From positions 124,001 through 188,000 of the forward strand of contig NZ_RHNW01000003.1 of the NCBI RefSeq assembly GCF_003946045.1: a DNA stretch of 64,000 nt, read 5' to 3'. Position numbers and translations under genes: made by a program. Shown piece after piece: positions 31,886 through 40,154 of the stretch. The notes beneath the pieces are model-generated. The model was not told the DNA's origin. It ran no database searches and saw only the letters and a list, made by a program, of their open reading frames with translations. The stretch is from Levilactobacillus mulengensis. Lineage in GTDB: Bacteria > Bacillota > Bacilli > Lactobacillales > Lactobacillaceae. How positions within the stretch are numbered: position 1 is the stretch's first letter; every line of letters begins with the position of its first letter.

Positions 31886-32125
31886 TTGACGGGAATACAG
31901 ATTGGTCGTGCTGTTCGTTCCCGGCGGCGAATTCAAGGTTCCCTGCTATGGGGGACGGCTCCAGCCTGGGAAGCGGGCTTCCGCCTCGACTTGAAGCCTG
32001 GAAATTCACCAGTCTCCAAGGTCGCCCCATGCTCTAAACTGAGAAAAGCACTCAGTTTAGACCATCGACACAGCCGGGAACCTTGATTCGCCTCTGGTCA
32101 CTGCCAACTGGTCGGTATTCTCGCG
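31886..32125 (+). repeat. Family A structured repeat, copy A4
   Basis: The ends pair, GGGAATAC (31891-31898) with GTATTCTC (32115-32122), and pairing continues through G-U pairs. The inner hairpin is an 11-bp perfect stem, TCTAAACTGAG (32033-32043) with CTCAGTTTAGA (32051-32061). All core blocks are present (CGTTCCCGGCGGCGA, CTGCTATGGGG, GCGGGCTTCC, GACACAGC, GCCTCTGGTCACTG). This copy lies between divergent genes and so does not follow a stop codon. Confidence 0.88.
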
Positions 32126-32309
32126 AGTTCTAGCAACACACTAATGGAATCCGTACTGGCATTGGCGAAACTGACTAGCACATGTGTGGGTTCTATTTTG
32201 TCGTTTATTGACTAACGACACTGGTTTTTGCAGCAACGAACACTAAGCGGATGAGATTATGTATGACCTGAACAGGCAGTTGCTTAAATATTGACTACCC
32301 AACACCGGA

Positions 32310-32415
32310 CTAATTTGTTAAGTTTTTGCTACGTTTATTATTATACGCCAATCCTTGTTTAGTGAAAGGATAGTTTTAACAAATTAGTTGACACAAAGGG
32401 ATTCGACAGTATATG
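32310..32415 (+). promoter_or_regulatory. Promoter and possible operator of the tetR-lepA operon
   Basis: TTGACA (32388-32393) and TATATG (32410-32415) are 16 bases apart. A perfect 12-bp inverted repeat, CTAATTTGTTAA (32310-32321) / TTAACAAATTAG (32376-32387), ends exactly at the -35 box. It could be bound by the TetR regulator encoded downstream, though a 54-base gap is wide for one dimer. Confidence 0.5.
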
Positions 32416-32467
32416 GTTAGAGGATTGTAAAAATGACTGATGGTCAATTTTGAAAGGAGGGCGCTAA

Positions 32468-33142
32468 ATGAGCAACACCTTATCCCCAACTGCCAAGCAG
32501 GCCAAGGCTCAGCGGATTGCGCAGGTGGCCTGGCAACTGTTTGAGCGGGAGGCATTCACCGACATCTCGATGGCCCAGATTGCCCGTCAGGCCAGCGTGG
32601 CCAAGGGGACGCTGTTCAACTACTATCCGACTAAAGAAAGTCTTTTCATGACACTCCTGCTGACCGGGTACCAGCGCTACTTCACGACCCTTAACGCCGA
32701 CCTGGCGAAGGGCCCTGCCTTGACGCCCCCGGAGTTAAAGGCTCGTTTGCTGGCGGAGACGCGGACGTTGATCACCGACCACGCGACCCTAGTCCGGCTG
32801 AATGCCTTGCGGGGGCCAGTCCTGGAAGGCCATGCCGACCGCGAACAGACGCGGCAAGGGCGCCAAGACCTGTACGCCGCCAACCTAGCGTTAGGCCAGA
32901 CAGTGGCGGCCAAGGTGTCCGGCCTCAGTGTGGCGACCGCGAGTCATCTCTTTGTGAGTCAGAGCGCCATTATTAGTGGTTTAATGAACCTGGCCGGACT
33001 GGAACGCTTCAACCACACCAGTTTGGCGACCGATTTTCCCATTTTTCAGATTGATTTAGAAACCGAGGCTTGCCAAACGTTTGGCTATTACCTCGACGGC
33101 ATCCTTGAGGAGGAACTGCATGCAAATTCAAAACGTTCGTAA
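32468..33142 (+). CDS. TetR family transcriptional regulator
   Basis: A 224-residue regulator. The N-terminal DNA-binding domain reads RIAQVAWQLFEREAFTDISM then AQIARQASVAKGTLFNYYPTKESLF (residues about 17-60). The helical ligand domain is of the type used by regulators of transporters and stress proteins. AAAGGAGGG lies before the ATG. The last 23 bases overlap the start of the lepA-like gene in another frame, so the two are cotranscribed and probably translationally coupled. A single TetR-LepA operon suggests that this LepA copy is made on demand, unlike housekeeping lepA. Confidence 0.92.
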   Translation: MSNTLSPTAKQAKAQRIAQVAWQLFEREAFTDISMAQIARQASVAKGTLFNYYPTKESLFMTLLLTGYQRYFTTLNADLAKGPALTPPELKARLLAETRTLITDHATLVRLNALRGPVLEGHADREQTRQGRQDLYAANLALGQTVAAKVSGLSVATASHLFVSQSAIISGLMNLAGLERFNHTSLATDFPIFQIDLETEACQTFGYYLDGILEEELHANSKRS

Positions 33143-34916
33143 TTTTGCGATTATCGCCCATATCGACCACGGAAAATCCACGCTGGCCGACCGCATCATG
33201 GAACAGACCCAAACCGTTTCCGACCGCGAAAGCCAAGCCCAGCTATTGGATGATTTGGCCGTGGAACAAGCCCACGGTGTCACCGTAAAATCCCGGACGG
33301 TCCGTAATTATTACACGGCCGATGATGGCCAGGAATACGAATATAACTTTATCGATACTCCGGGTCACGTCGACTTCACCTATGAGGTGTCCAAGAGCCT
33401 TGCCGCTAGTGATGGCGCGCTTTTACTGGTCGATGCCACCCAGGGGGTGCAGGCTCAAACGGTTGCCAACTTGCGTTTGGCCCAGGACAACCACCTAACC
33501 GTGATTCCGGTTATCAATAAGATTGACGCTGCTGCGGCGGACGTTGAGCGGACCGCCGAGCAGATTCGGTCGTTGTCCCCAGATTTTGTCGACGTCACCA
33601 TGCTTAAGATTTCTGCCAAGACCGGCCTGAATGTCCACGATGTATTGGAAGCCATTCACACCACGATTCCGGCGCCCACGGGATCGGTGAAACAACCACT
33701 CAAGGCGCTGGTTTTCGACTCCCAATACGATGCCTTCAAGGGCATCATCGCCTACGTCTGGTTGATGGATGGGCAGCTGAAGCCGAACGATAAGCTGAAA
33801 TTAATGGCCACCGACCAACCGGTGACGGCCAACGAAATTGGCATTTTCACGCCACAACGGGTCGCTGCCAAGCAGTTGGTGGCCGGCGATGTGGGCTACG
33901 TAGTGACTGGGTTGAAGGACCCACAAGCCTTATGGGTCGGGGATACGCTGACCAGTGTGGCCAACCCCACGGCCACGGCGCTCCCGGGGTATCAACCCTC
34001 GCAGTCGATGGTCTTCGCCGGGTTCTATCCCCAGGGTGATCACTACCACGATTTACAATTGGCCGTGGAAAAGCTGGCACTCAATGATGCGTCGTTCCAC
34101 TACCGGCCAGAAAGTTCCGACGCCCTAGGAGCCGGCTTCCGGTGTGGCTTCCTGGGTATCTTTCATTTACAAATCATCCGCGAACGCCTGCATGACGAGT
34201 ACGGTCTGGACGTGCTGACTACGGCGCCCAACGTGACCTATCGTGTGCACGTGAAAAACGTGGACGAACCAGTGATTGTCGACAATCCCATCAAGTTCCC
34301 CGACTACAGTCAAATCGATTATGTCGAGGAACCCTTAGCCACGGCGACCATCACCACGACCAGCGAGAGCCTGAGTGACGTGATGAAGCTGGCGACTCAG
34401 CACAAGGGGGAGCTCCAAGATATGCGTAACCAAGGGGATTTAGTCGTCCTCGAATACCAATTACCATTCGCTGAAATTGCTTACGACTTTTTCAACGCGC
34501 TGAAGTCCGTTTCTCACGGGTACGCCACACTGACGACCGAACTGGCGGGCTACGATATCGCCGACGTGGTCAAGGTGGAGGTCCATGTGAACTACGCCCG
34601 GGTCGACGCGCTATCCTTTGTGGTTCACCGCGAGGACGCACCACAGATGGCCCAAGAGCTGGTTCACAAATTAAAGTTCGTGATTCCGCGTAAACTGAAC
34701 CCGATGCCAGTTCAATCCGTGGTTGAGGGCAAGGCCCTGGCCCGCGTTGACGTGCCACCGTTGCGGAAGAACGCCGCGGTCAATGGCGAGAAGCGTAGCA
34801 CGTCTAAGAAGCAGGCGTTGTTGCGGCGACAGAGCGTGAACAAGCGGCAGTCGGCACACAGCGATATCGAGCTACCCCAGGAAGTCTTCAACGCCGTCCT
34901 CGACTTAGAAAAGTAG
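33120..34916 (+). CDS. lepA: LepA (elongation factor 4) paralogue
   Basis: A 598-residue translational GTPase with the LepA domain plan. The P-loop reads AHIDHGKST, then DTPGHVDF (G3) and NKIDA (G4). EF-G-like domains II, III and V are present, and the LepA-specific C-terminal domain reads KFVIPRKLNPMPVQSVVEGK...LRKN...LPQEVFNAVL. The switch I region is DDLAVEQAHGVTVKSRTVRNYY, where housekeeping LepA has ERERGITIK, so this is a divergent copy. The C-terminal CYGGDI-type stretch is also replaced. ATG 33120 has GAGGAGG upstream. It is overlapped by the preceding tetR gene. The stop codon lies in the closing helix of repeat A5. I expect a separate housekeeping lepA elsewhere. Confidence 0.88.
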   Translation: MQIQNVRNFAIIAHIDHGKSTLADRIMEQTQTVSDRESQAQLLDDLAVEQAHGVTVKSRTVRNYYTADDGQEYEYNFIDTPGHVDFTYEVSKSLAASDGALLLVDATQGVQAQTVANLRLAQDNHLTVIPVINKIDAAAADVERTAEQIRSLSPDFVDVTMLKISAKTGLNVHDVLEAIHTTIPAPTGSVKQPLKALVFDSQYDAFKGIIAYVWLMDGQLKPNDKLKLMATDQPVTANEIGIFTPQRVAAKQLVAGDVGYVVTGLKDPQALWVGDTLTSVANPTATALPGYQPSQSMVFAGFYPQGDHYHDLQLAVEKLALNDASFHYRPESSDALGAGFRCGFLGIFHLQIIRERLHDEYGLDVLTTAPNVTYRVHVKNVDEPVIVDNPIKFPDYSQIDYVEEPLATATITTTSESLSDVMKLATQHKGELQDMRNQGDLVVLEYQLPFAEIAYDFFNALKSVSHGYATLTTELAGYDIADVVKVEVHVNYARVDALSFVVHREDAPQMAQELVHKLKFVIPRKLNPMPVQSVVEGKALARVDVPPLRKNAAVNGEKRSTSKKQALLRRQSVNKRQSAHSDIELPQEVFNAVLDLEK

Positions 34917-35236
34917 GGTTCCGATTGCCGTTCCCGGCGGCGGATTCAAGGTGCCCTGCTGTGGGGCCGGTTCCAGCCTAAGGGGCGGGCTTCCACCTCA
35001 ACTTTGAGCCGAAGAACGGTCTCAAAGGTTGTCCCATGCTCTAAGCAGAGAAAAATCGCTCTGCTAAGACCATCGACACAGCTGGTCATCTTGATCCGCC
35101 TCTGGTCACTGACACGGGCAACTTTTCTAAGTTGTAGGCAGTGGTGTCTAACCGGTTTGTTCAGCGGTACCTTGGATTTTAAGTTACACAGCGTGGCCCA
35201 TTTTCACCGGTCCTGCGGCTGACACTGGTTTAACTT
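34903..35236 (+). repeat. Family A structured repeat, copy A5
   Basis: The body (34921-35115) has all core blocks. The inner hairpin AAGCAGAG / CTCTGCT is at 35043-35050 and 35059-35065. ACTTAGAAAAGT at 34903-34914, which is the last four codons of lepA plus the first base of its stop, is a perfect complement of ACTTTTCTAAGT at 35121-35132. A second 3' tail with CCCATTTTCACCGGTCCTGCGGCTGAC in separated form continues to 35236. The copy thus begins inside the coding sequence. Confidence 0.88.
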
Positions 35237-35336
35237 ATTCTGTTTGCTACTTCTGTGGCCGGTGTGAAGTCTTTTCTGGCACTGAATTTGCTTAACTTTT
35301 CTATTATTCTGTAATCAAATAAGCGAATATTCATCC

Positions 35337-35370
35337 AAAACCAGTCATTTAGTCGATGGCTGGTTTTTGC
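35337..35370 (+). terminator. Terminator hairpin downstream of repeat A5
   Basis: AAAACCAG pairs with CTGGTTTT and is followed by TGC. It would close the tetR-lepA-A5 transcript. Bases 35371-35547 contain no gene and presumably the promoter of the oxalate decarboxylase gene. Confidence 0.6.
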
Positions 35371-35547
35371 TTAGTAAAAACGTTACATAAAACGTTATAC
35401 GTGGCACAATAACGATTACTTTCTTTATTTACAACACGTTTACGGTTTCTTAATGTAATCTGTAATATATAAAGTTGCCTATATGATTGATTAACGGTAA
35501 CAAGTGACTTATACTAAAATTATCTTATAGGTAAAGGGGATTTTCGA

Positions 35548-36207
35548 ATGACTGACAAGCAAGAACCAATTCGTAATGAAGACCACACTGGCTGGATCGA
35601 CCAGGGCCCCCGGAACTATCAACGCGATTTACAAAACCCGGACTTATTGGTGCCACCAACCACTGACCACGGGACGGTTGCGAACCTCCGTTTTAGTTTT
35701 TCCGACGTGCATATGCGGTTGGAATCTGGCGGCTGGACGCGTGAGGTCACCAACCGTGAACTGCCCGCTTCTCACGATTTAGCGGGTGTCGACATGTGCT
35801 TGAAGCCTGGTTCTTACCGGGAAATGCACTGGCACAAGGAGGCCGAATGGGCGATGATGCTACGCGGGAACGCTCGGGTCACGGCCTTGAACGAAAAGGG
35901 TGAAAGCTTCATTGACGACATCGAAGCTGGTGACCTGTGGGACTTCGAAGCGGGGATTCCCCACTCCATTCAAGCGCTGGACCAAGGCTGTGAGTTTCTG
36001 TTAGTCTTCAGTGAACCCGACTTTTCTGAAAACAACACCTTCCTCCTGACCGATTGGCTGGCGCACACGCCTAAAGACGTGATTGCGGCTAACTTTAAGG
36101 TCGACGAAGACACGTTGAAGCCACTCCCAAGTCATGAAAAATACATCTTTAATGGCAACGTTCCCGGCCCCATCGACACGGTGAAAAAACCCGGGACACC
36201 AATGTAG
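35548..36207 (+). pseudogene. oxdC: Oxalate decarboxylase, N-terminal cupin half (gene split by TAG)
   Basis: Oxalate decarboxylase is a manganese bicupin that converts oxalate to formate and CO2. This 219-residue half contains cupin 1 with metal-binding motif MHWHKEAEW, later His in GIPHSI, and the lid sequence SENNT, matching the SENS-type lid of decarboxylases, not the oxidase variant. A single in-frame TAG at 36205-36207 ends it after GTPM. Without this codon the frame would continue as TPLTLHMKD into the second cupin. AAAGGGGAT precedes the ATG. An intact enzyme needs both cupins, so decarboxylation is doubtful unless the halves associate or the stop is read through. Confidence 0.85.
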
Positions 36208-36225
36208 ACGCCACTGACGCTGCAC

Positions 36226-36762
36226 ATGAAGGATGTTCCCGCCAAGGAATTTGAAGCCGGCAAGGTCTGGATTATTGATCAATCTGTGTTCCCAGCCGCC
36301 AAGACGATTTCTGCGGCCATTGTTGAAGTGCAACCCGGTGGGATGCGGGAAATGCACTGGCACCCAAAGTCTGAGGAATGGGATTACTACATTCAAGGTC
36401 AAGCCAAGGTGGGTGTCTTCAATTCCAACACGTTAGCCCGGACGTTTAACTTTAATGCCGGTGACGTGGGCGTTATTCCTAAGGAAGCCGGTCACTACAT
36501 TCAAAACATTGGGACGGAACCGCTGATCTTTATCGAATTGTTCAAGAACCCGGTTTACTCCGACGTTTCCCTGAACAAGTGGTTAGCAACGTCCCCATCG
36601 CAAATGGTTTCCGATCACCTGAACCTGCCCGTTTCAACGGTTGAAGGTTTCCCAAGTGAAGAGGCTGCAGTCGTTTGGTACAAGGATGCCGCCGGTCGTG
36701 AAGTGCAACACCCAAAGAGCGCACCAGATACCAGTAGTGCTGCCGACGTTTTCAGCGAATAG
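36226..36762 (+). pseudogene. oxdC: Oxalate decarboxylase, C-terminal cupin half (gene split by TAG)
   Basis: This is the continuation, in the same frame, of the gene starting at 35548. The second cupin has MHWHPKSEEW and, later, EAGHYIQN, both complete metal-ligand sets. The ATG at 36226 is an internal Met codon with no ribosome site in front, so efficient separate translation is unlikely. There is no frameshift or deletion: changing one codon would restore a protein of about 404 residues, close to the usual 385. Either the lineage recently lost the gene or the stop is a sequencing error. Confidence 0.85.
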
Positions 36763-36772
36763 AAGTGATTTC

Positions 36773-38107
36773 ATGACGCAAACATTTGAGACCATCGTCA
36801 TCGGTGGGGGTGTCGGCGGTGCCGGTGCCGGTGCAGCTATGCGGGCCGTTGCCCACGGTCAATCCGTTGCGGTTATTGAGCAGCGTGATTGGGGTGGCAC
36901 CACCGTGACGCGGGGCAGTACCCCGAAGAAAGTCTTACTAGCGGGCGTTGAAGCCCACCGTGCGTTTGCCCAACAGAATGGCCCGGTGCCACCAGTGGAC
37001 TGGTCACGACTAGCCGCTCATCGGGATACCGTCGTGGGGCAGACGCAGGAACGGTTTAAACAACGTTTCCAAACCAATGGCGTCACCACCTTTGAGGGCC
37101 ATGCCGAATTTGTGAATGGCCAGCAGGTACGCGTCAATGGCGAACGGCTAACAGCGAAAAATTTTGTGATTGCGACCGGGGCTCGTCCCCGTGAAGTCGC
37201 GATTCCTGGCGGCCAGTTGATTCAACACTCCGGCAGTTTTTTCCGAAGTCATCAACTCCCACAACGGATCACTATCCTCGGTGCCGGCGTGATTGCCTTT
37301 GCGATTGCCGGTATCGCGAGTGAGGCGGGCGCCGCCGTGACGCTGGTTCAACACAACCACGTGGCGCTTCGCGGTTTTGATGGCCAACTCGTCCAAACAC
37401 TGTTAGCTAGCCTGGCCAAACACAACGTGCACATGATTTTTGACGATGAAATTTCCCGGTTGGCCCAGACGTCGACGGGACTTGAGGTGACGACGCAGCA
37501 GGGTGCTCACTGGTCCACCGACGTGGTTTACGCGGCTTTAGGCCGACTGGCTAACGTCGAGGACTTGAATTTGAAAGCTGCTGGGGTGGCCGTAACCCCC
37601 CACGGCATTCGCGTCAATGAGTACCTGCAGACTAGCAATCCCCAGATTTATGCGGTCGGGGATTGTGCCGTCACCGGAACGCCTAATTTGGCAAACTATG
37701 CCATCTATCAAGGCAAATATGTGGGCGATGCGCTGAGTGCGCCCCAAGCTTTTCCGATTGTCTATCCGCTTCAGGCCAGCGCCGTCTTCAGTCTCCCCCG
37801 GTTAGCGCAGGTGGGCGCCAGTGTTGCGGCTGCGCGTCAAGATCCCGCGCACTATACCCTGAAGACCGTTGACCTGAGTCAGTGGTTAACGTATCAACGA
37901 AACTATGATACCGATGCAAAATTACTGTTGGTGATTAATCGTCAAAGTGGTGAAGTAATTGGTGCCGAAGCCATTAGCTACCAGGCCGACACGGTGATTA
38001 ACCAGTTGGCCCTCTTGATCCAGCAACATGTGACACCAGAAGCGCTACATGACACGTTCTTCGCTTACCCGTCCTCTGCCGCCGATTTGTACGGCATCTG
38101 GACCTAA
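36773..38107 (+). CDS. FAD-dependent oxidoreductase, disulfide-reductase fold without redox cysteines
   Basis: A 444-residue flavoprotein with the pyridine nucleotide-disulfide reductase plan. The FAD-binding GGGVGGAGAG is at residues 11-20 and ATGAR follows. A second dinucleotide site reads ILGAGVIAFAIAG, the FAD-contact motif is YAVGDC, and a C-terminal dimer domain is present. The redox motif, normally GGTCVNxGCxPKK, reads GGTTVTRGSTPKK, so both Cys positions are Thr44 and Ser49. The enzyme cannot use the usual disulfide relay and may act as an NAD(P)H oxidase or reductase of another acceptor. It starts 10 bases after the broken oxdC with a weak ribosome site. Repeat A6 follows the stop. 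Confidence 0.85.
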   Translation: MTQTFETIVIGGGVGGAGAGAAMRAVAHGQSVAVIEQRDWGGTTVTRGSTPKKVLLAGVEAHRAFAQQNGPVPPVDWSRLAAHRDTVVGQTQERFKQRFQTNGVTTFEGHAEFVNGQQVRVNGERLTAKNFVIATGARPREVAIPGGQLIQHSGSFFRSHQLPQRITILGAGVIAFAIAGIASEAGAAVTLVQHNHVALRGFDGQLVQTLLASLAKHNVHMIFDDEISRLAQTSTGLEVTTQQGAHWSTDVVYAALGRLANVEDLNLKAAGVAVTPHGIRVNEYLQTSNPQIYAVGDCAVTGTPNLANYAIYQGKYVGDALSAPQAFPIVYPLQASAVFSLPRLAQVGASVAAARQDPAHYTLKTVDLSQWLTYQRNYDTDAKLLLVINRQSGEVIGAEAISYQADTVINQLALLIQQHVTPEALHDTFFAYPSSAADLYGIWT

Positions 38108-38395
38108 CGCGGGTCTCCGGACTGGTGAAAACCGTGCCGGACGTGGGGCTGTCCGTTCCCGGCGGCGGGCTCAAAGCGCCCTGCTGTGGGGCCGGTTCCA
38201 GCCAAAGGGCGGGCTTCCACCTCAACTTTGAGCCAAAGACCGGTCTCAAAGGTTGTCCCATGGGCTAAGTAGCGAAAACCACGCTACTAAGGCCATCGAC
38301 ACAGCTGGTCACTTTGGCCCGCCTCTGGTCACTAACATCCACCAGCGTGTCCTGTTTCAGCAGTCCGGAGGCAGACGCTGGTCTTGTCCAGTGCC
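38108..38395 (+). repeat. Family A structured repeat, copy A6
   Basis: It begins directly at the stop codon of the flavoprotein gene. Closing helix: CTCCGGACTG (38115-38124) with CAGTCCGGAG (38361-38370), 10 bp perfect. Inner hairpin: AGTAGCG (38268-38274) with CGCTACT (38282-38288). Core blocks are all present (CGTTCCCGGCGGCGGGCTCAA read in parts, CTGCTGTGGGGCCGG, CGACACAGCTGG). Confidence 0.9.
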
Positions 38396-38441
38396 ACAAG
38401 TAAATAGCGGTCGGTTTTAAGTGAATATGAGAATGATAGTC

Positions 38442-38476
38442 AAAATGCCCGAGACGGTGTTGTCTCGGGCATTTTG
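38442..38476 (+). terminator. Terminator after repeat A6
   Basis: AAAATGCCCGAGAC pairs with GTCTCGGGCATTTT across a 6-base loop. The flavoprotein transcript therefore probably includes all of A6. Confidence 0.85.
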
Positions 38477-38604
38477 GTGTTGTTAGAGGTTATAATGGTC
38501 ACCAAACAAATTGGGGTGAATCTACTTATCCTTGCCCAGCGTTGGCGTATTCTAAGCCCACTTAAATTGGCTTTAGAATTTGTGAAGCACGAGGGGATGG
38601 ACAC

Positions 38605-38784
38605 ATGAAAACGCAATTTAACCGGCATTTTTATCGAACGTTAGTGTTTTGGTTAGGCCTCATTTGCCTGGGCGTTGAGCTCTATCTGTGGCCAATCGAT
38701 GATTCATTTTCGCGCGCGGTTGGGCTAGGGACCGGTGGCTTCTTAGTGGTTCTAAGTTTCTGGCGTGAGGTTGAGGAGGACTAG
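38605..38784 (+). CDS. Small two-helix membrane protein (59 residues)
   Basis: A short gene with a good ribosome site (GAGGGG 8 bases before the ATG). The product starts MKTQFNRHFYRTL and has two hydrophobic segments, LVFWLGLICLGVELYLW and AVGLGTGGFLVVLSFW, joined by a short polar turn. It ends WREVEED. No family was recognised. It is isolated between two family A repeats in opposite orientations (A6 and A7). Confidence 0.7.
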   Translation: MKTQFNRHFYRTLVFWLGLICLGVELYLWPIDDSFSRAVGLGTGGFLVVLSFWREVEED

Positions 38785-38869
38785 GTTTAAATAGTTTGAG
38801 GCTATTGTGAAAAAGTGCCTGTTACGAGATTGATTGGTGCGGTGGTCGTCTTTAAGAGTCTTTAAGACA

Positions 38870-39118
38870 GTAAAATGGGCGATCCAATGTCAGTGACCAG
38901 AGGCGGATCAAAGCGACCAGCTGTGTCGATGGCCTTAGCTGAGGTTTCTCACTCAGCTTAGACCATGGGACGACCTTTGAGACCGAACTTTGGCTCAAAG
39001 TCGAGGTGGAAGCCCGTTTCACAGGCTGGAACCGACCCCACAGCAGGGCGCTTTGAATCCGCCGCCGGGAACGAATGCCACAGCGTTCCGGCCTATTTTC
39101 ACCGTCCGGTAAGGCGAA
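38870..39118 (-). repeat. Family A structured repeat, copy A7 (minus orientation)
   Basis: It begins immediately after the stop codon of the Nudix gene on the minus strand, so its position relative to the gene equals A1, A5 and A6. The inner hairpin is CTTAGCTGAG (38934-38943) with CTCAGCTTAG (38952-38961). The closing helix pairs the complement of GCCTATTTTCAC (39091-39102) with that of GTAAAATGGGC (38870-38880), partly through G-U. All core blocks are present on the minus strand. Confidence 0.88.
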
Positions 39119-39583
39119 TCAGTGCGCCAATCCGTCAAAGTAAGTTTTGGTGGCGGCGAGCATGTCGGCCGTCTGTTGATTCAACAGCGGCGGCAACTGG
39201 TCCAACGGGAAATATTTCAAATCCAGCGTCTCGTCCGTCGCCGTTTCCAGAGTATGCCCACCCACGGGTTTCACCAGGTACAGCCGGGAAATAACCTGAG
39301 TCACGTCGCCGTTGGGATATTTGGTAAAGCCTTGATCGAAGAGTCCTAGTGGCTTGACGATTTCAACGTCGAGGCCGGCGTCTTCCTTGTACTCGCGAAT
39401 CATGGCGTCGTCGTAAGTTTCACCGTATTCCAGGTAACCGCCAGGCAGGCTCCAGTTGTGGGTGTCGGTCCGCAGGTTAAGCAGCACTTCATGCTGGTCG
39501 TTGGCCACGATGCCCGCCGCTGCGTTTAAAATTAAGGGCTTGTGTCCCACTAGATCCCGCACTTCTTTGATATAGTTTGCCAT
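39119..39583 (-). CDS. Nudix hydrolase
   Basis: A 154-residue cytosolic hydrolase of nucleoside diphosphate-linked compounds. The Nudix box reads GYLEYGETYDDAMIREYKED then AGL, with one conservative change (Glu to Asp in the REXXEE core). It has the usual N-terminal strand ILNAAAGIVANDQHEVLL. The short leader YIKEVRDLVGHKPLILNAAAG is typical of lactobacillar Nudix proteins of unknown substrate. The ATG follows AAAGTAGG on the minus strand. Repeat A7 follows directly. Confidence 0.9.
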   Translation of the reverse strand: MANYIKEVRDLVGHKPLILNAAAGIVANDQHEVLLNLRTDTHNWSLPGGYLEYGETYDDAMIREYKEDAGLDVEIVKPLGLFDQGFTKYPNGDVTQVISRLYLVKPVGGHTLETATDETLDLKYFPLDQLPPLLNQQTADMLAATKTYFDGLAH

Positions 39584-39667
39584 TAGTTGTTGACCTACTT
39601 TCTCTAAGTTTTGCTCTCAGTATACCGCAAAAGTTGGGGATGCAGCAGGCACTTTGAACGTAATAAC

Positions 39668-39686
39668 TACCCTTGAAGGGTATAAT
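39668..39686 (+). promoter_or_regulatory. Palindromic operator and -10 box of the HTH-antitoxin/Fic operon
   Basis: TACCCTTGAAGGGTA (39668-39682) is a near-perfect palindrome that runs into the -10 box TATAAT (39681-39686). A helix-turn-helix protein is encoded 19 bases downstream, so self-repression as in toxin-antitoxin operons is likely. Confidence 0.65.
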
Positions 39687-39704
39687 ACGTTTGAGGTGAT
39701 TGCG

Positions 39705-40154
39705 ATGAGTCGAACCGCACAGAACATTAAATTCATCCGCCAACATTATGGTATCAGTCAACGGCGGTTGGCGTCGTTGCTCAGCGTCTCCGTCAGAACT
39801 GTCCAGCACTGGGAACAGGCAGATTATGCGCCCAGTGGTCCCGCAGTTAAATTAATTCAACTTTTGGCGAACAATGACGCAGTTTTTACGGAGTTAATTA
39901 GTATAGAGGAGGATGAGGCAATTATGTACTTGGAACACGATGATCAAGCTTTCACCATTATGGGCGTCCCGTTTCGAAATGAAGCGGAATATCGGGCAAC
40001 ACTGGATGCAACTATCAGTAATATGTACGAGGGTTTTGAACCAACGGTCGCGGATATTGAGCTAGCCAGAGAGGCTGATGACTTAGGCCGACCACTGACC
40101 GGGGCAGAGATTTTGGCAAAAATTAATGCGCGAAACTCGGTGCCAAATAAGTGA
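39705..40154 (+). CDS. HTH-domain fused to a Fic antitoxin
   Basis: A 149-residue protein made of two parts. Residues about 5-60 are an XRE-type helix-turn-helix (IKFIRQHYGISQRRLASLLS then VSVRTVQHWEQADYAPSGPA). Residues about 74-149 resemble the small class I Fic antitoxins: MGVPFRNEAEY, then SNMYEG at 105-110, which fits the inhibitory motif [S/T]xxxE[G/N], then PTVADIELA. An internal ATG at 39924 with AGAGGAGG upstream could give the antitoxin domain alone. The ATG at 39705 follows GAGGTGATTGCG. Its last codon overlaps the fic start by 4 bases. It probably neutralises Fic and represses the operon. Confidence 0.82.
   Translation: MSRTAQNIKFIRQHYGISQRRLASLLSVSVRTVQHWEQADYAPSGPAVKLIQLLANNDAVFTELISIEEDEAIMYLEHDDQAFTIMGVPFRNEAEYRATLDATISNMYEGFEPTVADIELAREADDLGRPLTGAEILAKINARNSVPNK

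Noticed and set aside
32310-32387. Inverted repeat as a transcription terminator
   Set aside because: The arms are 54 bases apart and no T tract follows; position beside the -35 box favours a regulatory site.
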